Positions 1 to 5,353 of a DNA stretch of 7,790 bases are shown in pieces. The DNA is from Planctomycetia bacterium. Its GTDB lineage: Bacteria; Planctomycetota; Planctomycetia; Gemmatales; Gemmataceae. The notes under the pieces were generated by a model that was not told where the DNA came from, did not search any database, and was given only the letters and a program-made list of their open reading frames with translations. Location: positions 1-7,790 of the forward strand of contig JAKEEV010000659.1 in assembly GCA_022616395.1 (NCBI GenBank). Reading direction: 5' to 3'. Both the position numbers and the translations under genes were made by a program. The number at the start of each line of letters is the position of its first letter. Position 1 is the first letter of the stretch.

Positions 1-40
1 CCCCACAAATCCTGGGAAAACCAAGAAGAGGAGAAAAGCA

Positions 41-62
41 GGGGGGTGGCGGGGGGAGGGGG
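41..62 (+). other. G-rich tract
   Basis: The plus strand carries G6, G2, G6 and G5 runs separated by single T, C and A bases, within a purine-rich stretch that begins near base 17. There are three runs of three or more Gs plus one GG. A two-tier or bulged G-quadruplex is conceivable, but a strict four-run G3 motif is not met. It lies about 120 bp past the stop of the minus-strand WD40 gene, so any read-through transcript of that gene would carry the C-rich complement. No function is assigned. Confidence 0.35.
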
Positions 63-131
63 CGCTTCAACACCCCGAAAACGAGAACTGCTGACCCAAG
101 CAGACACCCCTTGATACTACTGGCACGGTCG

Positions 132-183
132 CGGCTCCGATTGAAATGAAATACCGTCGCTGACGCTTCCGGCTCCGATTGAA
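132..183 (+). repeat. 14-bp direct repeat pair
   Basis: CGGCTCCGATTGAA occurs at 132-145 and again at 170-183, offset by 38 bp. Between them, at 155-165, is a small hairpin, CGTC-GCT-GACG. The second copy ends one base before the WD40 stop codon (184-186 on the minus strand). The surrounding 1-183 segment has no supportable gene. The arrangement resembles the short dispersed intergenic repeats common in planctomycete genomes, but dispersal cannot be shown from one window. Confidence 0.5.
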
Positions 184-1086
184 TTACTCCGTGTCCCAAA
201 CGACGACGCGGCCGAGGTCTCCTCCGGCCGCGAGTCGTAAACCATCGGGAGCATAGCTCAGACAATACACCCGGCCGATGTCCCACTTGTAATTTGCCAA
301 CTCCTTGCCACTCGACACGTCCCACAATCGAACTGTCTGATCCCAGCTTCCGGTCGCCACAGTTGAACCGTCTGGACTGAACGCGACCGCCGATACCTGT
401 CCCTTGTGCCCTTTGAGAGTCAGACGCTCGCGGTTTTTCTCCAGATCGTAGAGCTTGGCGTAATAGTCCACCGCGACCGCCAGAGCAGTTCCATCCGGGC
501 TGAGTGCCAGCGCAGGGCAAGCATTGAGTTGTGGGAATTCAGTTGGCGTTTGTCGGGTGATGTCCCACACACGCACTTTGCGATGTCCGGTCGCCCAGGC
601 GACGAGCTTCTTTGTCGGAGCCGCGGCGATGGCTCGGACTCCGTTGGGTTCGTGGAGGGAAGGCCGTAACTTGCGATTGTCGGAGATGTCCCAGATTTCC
701 AGATCGCCCGCGGTGGGTTTGATGCGTTCGCCGGTGCCGATTGCAAGGAGATGGTCGTTGATGACAGCCAGCGAGTTGACAGGCGGAAATGACTGCGGCC
801 CGAACTTCCCCCACACGCCGTCTTCCTGTTTGCATCCCAGCCAGCCGAACGCACCTCCGATGATTATCGTTGGCTCCGTGGGCAAGTATCCGATGGCGTG
901 GATGGGTGGACTGTTCGGTCCGCGTTCCAAGAGGGGAATAACTCCACTGGAGTCGCGCAAAAATACCGCGCCGTCCTTCGAGCCGGTGACGAGCGTCGAG
1001 CCGTCCGGCGAGAACGCGAGTGTATACACCACCGCCTTGTGATCGACTGCGGTGGTGGGGCTGTTGTGATCCTCGAACAGCAGCAT
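184..1086 (-). CDS. WD40 repeat protein, single seven-bladed beta-propeller
   Basis: Predicted product of 300 residues, almost entirely WD40 repeats, a scaffold for protein-protein contacts. Seven repeat units can be traced at about residues 16-45, 62-93, 103-134, 149-176, 190-215, 227-257 and 271-300. The sixth is the most canonical, opening with GHKGQVSAVAFSPDG and ending RLWDVSSGK. Others end IWDIS, VWDIT, LYDLE and VWDTE; repeats 1 and 2 lack a clear WD pair. The last repeat stops right after WDTE, with no outer strand, so the N-terminal MLLFEDHN may close the ring as in typical propellers. No signal peptide, kinase or membrane segment is visible. The ATG at 1086 has a GGGGA six bases upstream; an in-frame ATG pair at 1107/1104 is the alternative. 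The frame stays open to 1632, but that extension has no repeats and lies antisense to the 93-residue gene. Partner and pathway are unknown. Confidence 0.83.
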   Translation of the reverse strand: MLLFEDHNSPTTAVDHKAVVYTLAFSPDGSTLVTGSKDGAVFLRDSSGVIPLLERGPNSPPIHAIGYLPTEPTIIIGGAFGWLGCKQEDGVWGKFGPQSFPPVNSLAVINDHLLAIGTGERIKPTAGDLEIWDISDNRKLRPSLHEPNGVRAIAAAPTKKLVAWATGHRKVRVWDITRQTPTEFPQLNACPALALSPDGTALAVAVDYYAKLYDLEKNRERLTLKGHKGQVSAVAFSPDGSTVATGSWDQTVRLWDVSSGKELANYKWDIGRVYCLSYAPDGLRLAAGGDLGRVVVWDTE

Positions 1087-1188
1087 CGGCCATCCCCAAA
1101 CCATCATCTTGCAAAACCAGACTCCCACCGACGGGGTCAGGTTCGCTATCCTGAGAATTGTAGCGGCCTTCCTCCGCAGTTGCGACAC

Positions 1189-1470
1189 ATGGAAATCGAG
1201 TGGATTGACGAAGACCCGGTAAGTGGGGCGAAGCGATTCGTCCGGGCGGAAAAGTTTGCCCGACAATGGCAATTCAAAGTGCGCTTCCGTCGGAGGACGA
1301 ATTGGGAACCAGCTCCGCAAATCACTCGCGAGATGTGGGAAACTCTCCTCGATGCACTTGAACGCCGATCCCAGCGCCGAGAAGGTGTCTCCGACGAAGA
1401 CTTGAAAGCCGTCCGCCATATCATCGCCGACTTCAAACCCCCGCCGGAGTTTGATGGCGCAAACAGTTGA
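1189..1470 (+). CDS. small conserved-type hypothetical protein (93 aa)
   Basis: Predicted cytosolic protein of 93 residues, with no family name I can assign. It looks like a real folded protein: an N-terminal part rich in aromatic and basic residues (VRFRRRTNW at 31-39), then an amphipathic helix (TREMWETLLDALERR, 46-60) and a second helix around SDEDLKAVRHIIADF (68-82). The residues before the ATG in the same frame look like random translation, which favours this start. No clear Shine-Dalgarno sequence precedes it. It is divergent from the WD40 gene, about 100 bp away, and is followed after 60 bp by the Nudix gene on the same strand, so the two may form an operon. The opposite strand is also open here, but that reading gives no recognisable domain. 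Planctomycete genomes carry similar small proteins as far as I recall, which should be checked by search. Confidence 0.7.
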   Translation: MEIEWIDEDPVSGAKRFVRAEKFARQWQFKVRFRRRTNWEPAPQITREMWETLLDALERRSQRREGVSDEDLKAVRHIIADFKPPPEFDGANS

Positions 1471-1514
1471 CCTGAGAGAAAAATGGCGGATGAAGTCGGC
1501 CAAAGGAGTTTTGT

Positions 1515-1520
1515 CAGGAG
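1515..1520 (+). promoter_or_regulatory. Shine-Dalgarno site deciding the Nudix start
   Basis: CAGGAG ends ten bases before the ATG at 1531. It supports that start over the in-frame ATG at 1483, which has only a weak GAGA upstream. Nudix proteins of this type also usually begin directly with the first beta strand, as MPYTPILATLGY does. Confidence 0.5.
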
Positions 1521-1530
1521 AACGGAATCC

Positions 1531-2022
1531 ATGCCCTACACACCCATTCTTGCCACGCTCGGCTACATCTTCTCCCCGGATGGCCAGCGCGTGCTCATGA
1601 TTCATCGCAACGCGCGGACCGACGATGCTCACTTTGGCAAGTACAACGGATTAGGCGGGAAACTGGATCGCGGGGAGGATGTGCTTGCGGGCTTTCTGCG
1701 CGAAGTGCGCGAAGAAGCTGGCCTCGAGTGTGACGCGGTGCAACTGGCTGGCACAATCTCCTGGCCCGGATTCGGCAAGAACGGCGAGGACTGGTTTGGG
1801 TTCATCTTCCGCGTGTCGCGATTCCGCGGAACGCCGCTCCGTGGCAATCCCGAAGGGACACTTGAGTGGGTTGAGGTGGAGCGCATCCTGACGCTTCCGT
1901 TGTGGGAGGGAGACCGATTTTTTCTGCCCCTGGTATTAGATTTGAGCGCGCCGCAGTTTCACGCCGTGATGCCCTACAGAGACGGCAAGCCGTTAAGTTG
2001 GAGTTACAGTGTGCTGAGGTAG
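1531..2022 (+). CDS. Nudix hydrolase, 8-oxo-dGTP diphosphatase (MutT/MTH1-like)
   Basis: Predicted 163-residue cytosolic hydrolase that likely cleaves oxidised or non-canonical nucleoside triphosphates (8-oxo-dGTP type) to the monophosphate and pyrophosphate, keeping mutagenic nucleotides out of DNA. The Nudix box is complete at residues 43-65 and fits GX5EX7REUXEEXGU exactly: G43, E49, R57-E58, E61-E62 and G64. The Mg-binding glutamates E58, E61 and E62 are all present. The segment WPGFGKNGEDWFGFIFRV (78-95) and the late PLWEGDRFFLPLV (123-135) match the MTH1-like subgroup rather than E. coli MutT. Length is normal for the family. The start at 1531 is preferred; a 16-residue extension from 1483 is possible. 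The 93-residue gene upstream on the same strand may be co-transcribed. Exact substrate (8-oxo-dGTP, 2-OH-dATP or another) cannot be read from sequence. Confidence 0.92.
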   Translation: MPYTPILATLGYIFSPDGQRVLMIHRNARTDDAHFGKYNGLGGKLDRGEDVLAGFLREVREEAGLECDAVQLAGTISWPGFGKNGEDWFGFIFRVSRFRGTPLRGNPEGTLEWVEVERILTLPLWEGDRFFLPLVLDLSAPQFHAVMPYRDGKPLSWSYSVLR

Positions 2023-2184
2023 TGTCTTTTTTTTGGTCAGGGTCGTGTCTGGCAGGCGGGTTGCAGAAAGGGCGTGAACTCCAGTAAAAGACGGGAAATC
2101 GGAGTTTGTGACGGAGTAATTCTGTCGAAGACCAGATCGTGCGAACCAGTAAAACTCGCCATTCTTTCGCCACAGCGTTTTGTG

Positions 2185-2193
2185 TGCTATTGT
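2185..2193 (+). promoter_or_regulatory. weak extended -10 promoter candidate for the kinase
   Basis: TG-C-TATTGT is an extended -10-like element (TGN plus a 4/6 match to TATAAT) 69 bp upstream of the kinase start. No good -35 is found 16-18 bp upstream. The 2023-2261 gap otherwise shows only a T8 run at 2027-2034 without a convincing hairpin before it, and no gene. Confidence 0.2.
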
Positions 2194-2250
2194 TCCTTAA
2201 CATTCCGCGTCCGTTGTCGCCTACAGCGGCCTCGGCCGTTTGCAACGAAT

Positions 2251-2270
2251 GGGAGTAGGAGTTGGCGTTG
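2251..2270 (+). promoter_or_regulatory. Shine-Dalgarno and TTG start of the kinase gene
   Basis: Two purine boxes precede two in-frame TTG codons. GGGAG (2251-2255) is six bases before TTG 2262, and AGGAG (2257-2261) is six bases before TTG 2268. An in-frame TAG at 2256-2258 rules out an earlier start, and no ATG or GTG lies before the kinase domain. A TTG start is therefore close to forced, but which of the two is used cannot be decided. Confidence 0.55.
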
Positions 2271-3266
2271 CCTCCCAACGTCCGTTCGACGACACCCGGC
2301 GCGTTCGCGTTCGCTGTCGGGGCTCAACCATCACCCGGCTATCGCTTGCGCCGCGTTCGCGGTCGCGGGGGTTTTGCCGAGGTGTGGGAGGCCGATTCGC
2401 CAAGTGGTCCGCCGGTGGCGCTGAAGTTCATCCCGTCATCGAACACCACGATGACCGCGCGCGAACTGCGTTCCGTGCAGTCGTTCGCGGGGATGGAACA
2501 CCCCTATCTGGTGAAGACTCACGACATCTGGTCTATTCCAGGCTACATCGTTATCTGCATGGAACTGGCCGAGGGAACTCTCCTCGACCTGATGATGCTC
2601 TACCACAACGATTTTGCCCAGCCAATCCCCACCGACCTGTTGTGCCTGAACCTCTGGCAAGTGGCCGAGGCTTTGGATTTCTTGAACTCCCGCTGGCACG
2701 TCCGGGAAGGTCGGAAGGTCGGGTTCCAGCATGGAGACGTGAAGCCGAATAACATCCTGCTCTTGAGCGATGTGGCGAAGTTAAGCGATTACGGGATGTC
2801 CACGGCCACTCACGGGCCGAATACGCCCTGTCCGCGTCAGGGCACCCGCGAGTACGCAGCGCCGGAAGTGTTCGCCGGGTATCAGACCGATACGTCTGAC
2901 CAATTCAGCCTTGCGGTCACCTATCATGTGCTTCGCACCGGGCGATTCCCATTCCCACCGCCTCCCAAGGAGACGGGGAAGGCGTTTGTGCGCCCCGCTC
3001 CTGATCTGGGCGCGGTCACCGACACCGAAAAGCCCGCTCTGCTTCGTGGACTGGCTCCCGCTCCCCAGGATCGTTTCCCGACCTGTCGCGGCCTGATCGG
3101 AGCACTGATCGAAGCTCATGGCTTGAAGCCCGAACGTGATGATGACGGCATGTGGAGGCTTGTGAAGGACGATTCTCCGAAAAACGGATCGGCCGCGCAT
3201 CGCAAGGCCACAATGCCGCCGGTCACCACTCCTCTGCCCAATAATCGCCGACCCGCCAGCGCCTGA
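2262..3266 (+). CDS. Ser/Thr protein kinase (Hanks type), soluble, HGD/DYG variant
   Basis: Predicted 334-residue protein kinase that transfers phosphate from ATP to Ser/Thr of unknown targets. The domain spans about residues 27-286. Visible landmarks are the glycine loop GRGGFAEV (34-41), VALK with K55, the likely helix-C glutamate E68, the catalytic loop HGDVKPNN (157-164; D159, K161, N164), the metal site D176-Y177-G178, YAAPE (198-202), D213 of the F helix, and R271 in QDRFPTC. All residues needed for catalysis are present. The arginine of the usual HRD is glycine, and the DFG phenylalanine is tyrosine, so activation-loop phosphorylation of the RD type may not be used. The proline-rich C-terminal tail (287-334) has no membrane helix or sensor domain, so the enzyme looks cytosolic, unlike PknB. 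It starts at TTG. The zinc-ribbon gene follows 166 bp later, apparently with its own promoter. Confidence 0.92.
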   Translation: MALPPNVRSTTPGAFAFAVGAQPSPGYRLRRVRGRGGFAEVWEADSPSGPPVALKFIPSSNTTMTARELRSVQSFAGMEHPYLVKTHDIWSIPGYIVICMELAEGTLLDLMMLYHNDFAQPIPTDLLCLNLWQVAEALDFLNSRWHVREGRKVGFQHGDVKPNNILLLSDVAKLSDYGMSTATHGPNTPCPRQGTREYAAPEVFAGYQTDTSDQFSLAVTYHVLRTGRFPFPPPPKETGKAFVRPAPDLGAVTDTEKPALLRGLAPAPQDRFPTCRGLIGALIEAHGLKPERDDDGMWRLVKDDSPKNGSAAHRKATMPPVTTPLPNNRRPASA

Positions 3267-3336
3267 GCGATTGGATCGTCTACCTGTCCGTTAAGAACAC
3301 GTCCGGCAATTCCGCCAACTTCAATCGTCAATCTTC

Positions 3337-3354
3337 TCACTCGCGGAAGAGTGA
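3337..3354 (+). promoter_or_regulatory. inverted repeat upstream of the -35 box
   Basis: TCACTC-GCGGAA-GAGTGA is a perfect 6-bp inverted repeat with a 6-base spacer, ending three bases before the candidate -35 at 3358. It could be a regulator-binding site for the downstream operon, or a weak hairpin after the kinase gene. No T-tract follows it, so an intrinsic terminator is unlikely. Confidence 0.3.
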
Positions 3355-3357
3355 CTG

Positions 3358-3386
3358 TTGCCCGGGTTTCGATTTCGCTGGATAAT
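3358..3386 (+). promoter_or_regulatory. sigma70-like promoter of the zinc-ribbon/permease operon
   Basis: TTGCCC (3358-3363, 4/6 match to TTGACA) and GATAAT (3381-3386, 5/6 match to TATAAT) are separated by exactly 17 bp. Transcription would begin near 3393, giving a leader of about 40 bases before the ATG at 3433. This is the best promoter candidate in the window and suggests the operon is transcribed independently of the kinase. Confidence 0.5.
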
Positions 3387-3432
3387 AGGCTAACAAGTCA
3401 CGAGTTTCCGATCTCGCACGGGATCATCACAT

Positions 3433-5349
3433 ATGGCGATTGAGTTCAACTGCCCGCACTGCGAGCACCAGTACAAGCTCAAGGACGAGCTGGCTGGGCG
3501 AACGGCCACGTGCCGCAATCCGGCCTGCCGCCAGAAACTCATCATTCCTCAACCCACTATCACTGACGACACGCCACTGCCGAGTCCGCCCCCGGCCGAA
3601 GTGGAAGCGGCAGCGCTCGCGGCTCTGAGCGAAGAGCCGAAGGTCGAGGAGAAGCCGGCCGAAAAGCTCATCCCGGTCGAGTGCAACTTCTGCGGGCACA
3701 AGTGGACCGAACCGTTTTCGCGCGCCGGCAAGAACACGCTCTGCCCCAACCCGGAGTGTAAACAGCGCATCAAGATTCCCGAACCGAAAGAGGACGTTCC
3801 CCACGACTGGCGGCAGCAGAAGAGCGGCTTGCCGAGCCTGGCGAAGAAGAACTTCGAGAAGCCGACCGACGTGCAGGATGCTGGGGACACCAAGATGGTC
3901 TCCGGTCAGGCACTCAAGGAAGGCGGGGTGTTTGAAGACGAGATCGAACCGCGACCGCTCAAGCAGAAGATCGGGTTCGTTCTCGCGGGGATTGCGCTTT
4001 TGGCCGGGATGACGTTCGGCATCCGGTCGTGCTACCTGGCGCAGGTTGACAAGAACGAGCATCGCCTGATGGAGGAAGCTCAGAAGGAGTTTGCGGACTC
4101 GGCCGATTCGCTTTCCAAGGACGAACAGCGACTCTTTTCGGCAGTGCTTCACATCGCGGCCGGCGAGTACGCGGTGCGCCATAACGACTCGCAGAAACTC
4201 AAGGAGGGTCTGGAACAGTTCGCCAAAGCCCGCGACGCGCTGCGGAGCGTGCCTCCTGGCCCCGCCCGCAACGCGGTCTCTGGCGAACTGGCACTCGCCG
4301 TGCTCTCGCTTGGAGGCACCGAGGAACAGGTGAAGGAGCAACATCGCATTCGCTGGGTGCCGGAAATGAACCTGAAGCTCAAACCCAACGAACGCGTTTT
4401 CACCGTTCACGAGGAACTGAGGCAGGCTCTGGGGCTGGTGAAGGATGCCGAGTTCGACTTCCGAAACCATCTCGCACGTCGGCTGGCCCGCGCACTCACC
4501 AAACTCGGACAAGCAGCGTTCGCCGAACAGATTCCGATCTTCCTGTTCCCCTCGGAGCAGGATGAGGCGAAGGCTATCGTTGCGCTTGAGATTTACCGAA
4601 CCGATCCCTCCTCCCCTGTTCCCCGAAAGCTCGCCGATGAACTCAAGAGCCGAGGAGCGGAACTGACGAAGGCTCCGTCCGCCCAGACGCTCTTTCTGGC
4701 TCTCTCCGTGGAAAAGCCTCCGCAAGTCGTGAGCGCTCCCCCACCGGGCAACAACCCGGTATCAGACAACAGTCGCTTCGCGTACTGCGGCGCGAAATTG
4801 ATGGAGAAGCAGCCCGAGGAGGCTCTGACTCTGGCGAAGCGGGGAGGAGCAGGCGATACAGTCTCGCAACTGCGGGCGCTCGTTCTCTGCGCGGACTGGT
4901 CCGCTGATCGGGGGCCAGCGCTCGATTCGGCACTGGCATTAATTACCATCAACAGCAAAAAGAAAGACGCTCCGCAACTCTCGCCGTACTCGGTGTTGCG
5001 GCTCTCGCAGATCGCCGCGAAAGCCGGCAAGCCCGATCAGGCGAAGCAATTCGCCGACTTCCTGGCGGATGAGGGGCTGAGAGTGTGGGCGAAGGGTGAC
5101 GCGGTGCGGTGTCGAGTGGCCGCAACTCCGAAGGAGCGCGCGGAGGAGACGTGGATAGAAGTGCCCGACGATTCGAGGAAACAGCGTGCTGGGCACGCCT
5201 GGGGCCGCTTGTGGGTCGCGCGGCAAAATGCCTCTGTCTCCGGAGATCGCGCTGCGGAGGTGAAAGCAATCAGTAGCTGGCCGAGCGGCACGATTCTCCC
5301 GTTCGGCAAGGCCGGCATCGCGCTGGGCTTGCAAGATCAGGAAAAGTAA
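3433..5349 (+). CDS. double zinc-ribbon protein with one membrane helix and a large exported helical domain
   Basis: Predicted 638-residue protein of unknown function. Two N-terminal zinc ribbons share the spacing CX2C-X16-CX4C: C7, C10, C27, C32 and C84, C87, C104, C109. The first resembles the MJ0042-type ribbon often found at planctomycete N-termini. A charged, proline-rich linker leads to one hydrophobic helix at about 179-197, preceded by KQK, so the ribbons are probably cytoplasmic and residues 205-638 exported. That part is rich in Ala, Glu, Lys and Leu and mostly helical, possibly degenerate TPR-like (for example around 455-545), but no clean repeat consensus is seen. There is no signal peptide and no catalytic motif. 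ATG 3433 has only a weak GGGA upstream. The stop overlaps the ribosome-binding region of the permease gene, indicating translational coupling. A membrane adaptor or sensor working with that permease is my inference. Confidence 0.82.
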   Translation: MAIEFNCPHCEHQYKLKDELAGRTATCRNPACRQKLIIPQPTITDDTPLPSPPPAEVEAAALAALSEEPKVEEKPAEKLIPVECNFCGHKWTEPFSRAGKNTLCPNPECKQRIKIPEPKEDVPHDWRQQKSGLPSLAKKNFEKPTDVQDAGDTKMVSGQALKEGGVFEDEIEPRPLKQKIGFVLAGIALLAGMTFGIRSCYLAQVDKNEHRLMEEAQKEFADSADSLSKDEQRLFSAVLHIAAGEYAVRHNDSQKLKEGLEQFAKARDALRSVPPGPARNAVSGELALAVLSLGGTEEQVKEQHRIRWVPEMNLKLKPNERVFTVHEELRQALGLVKDAEFDFRNHLARRLARALTKLGQAAFAEQIPIFLFPSEQDEAKAIVALEIYRTDPSSPVPRKLADELKSRGAELTKAPSAQTLFLALSVEKPPQVVSAPPPGNNPVSDNSRFAYCGAKLMEKQPEEALTLAKRGGAGDTVSQLRALVLCADWSADRGPALDSALALITINSKKKDAPQLSPYSVLRLSQIAAKAGKPDQAKQFADFLADEGLRVWAKGDAVRCRVAATPKERAEETWIEVPDDSRKQRAGHAWGRLWVARQNASVSGDRAAEVKAISSWPSGTILPFGKAGIALGLQDQEK

Positions 5350-5353
5350 CGTG
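5339..5353 (+). promoter_or_regulatory. Shine-Dalgarno and GTG start of the permease
   Basis: AGGA (5339-5342) lies inside the end of the zinc-ribbon gene, eight bases before the GTG at 5351. The upstream stop TAA ends at 5349, leaving one base between the genes. The arrangement is typical of translational coupling. The next in-frame ATG, at 5423, would remove the conserved-looking GWELRRLARRG segment. Confidence 0.6.

Noticed and set aside
1467..1496. TTGACC as the -35 of a separate Nudix promoter
   Set aside because: The -35 match is good, but at 17-18 bp spacing only ATGAAG or TGAAGT is found, a poor -10. Co-transcription with the 93-residue gene is simpler.
1087..1632. N-terminal extension of the WD40 open frame on the minus strand
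   Set aside because: It has no WD repeat or other recognisable domain, runs antisense to the 93-residue gene, and overlaps the start of the Nudix gene. The ATG at 1086 has a better ribosome-binding site.
2027..2034. T8 run after the Nudix stop as an intrinsic terminator
   Set aside because: No stable hairpin lies directly before the run; the nearest short stem is inside the coding sequence and too far away.
2240..2752. 170-residue plus-strand open frame overlapping the kinase start
   Set aside because: The kinase frame has every family motif over the same bases; this frame has Arg-rich translation and no domain.
3427..4725. 432-residue open frame on the minus strand
   Set aside because: It lies entirely opposite the zinc-ribbon gene, is very rich in Arg, Leu and Phe with no domain, and looks like an antisense shadow caused by GC-rich codon use.
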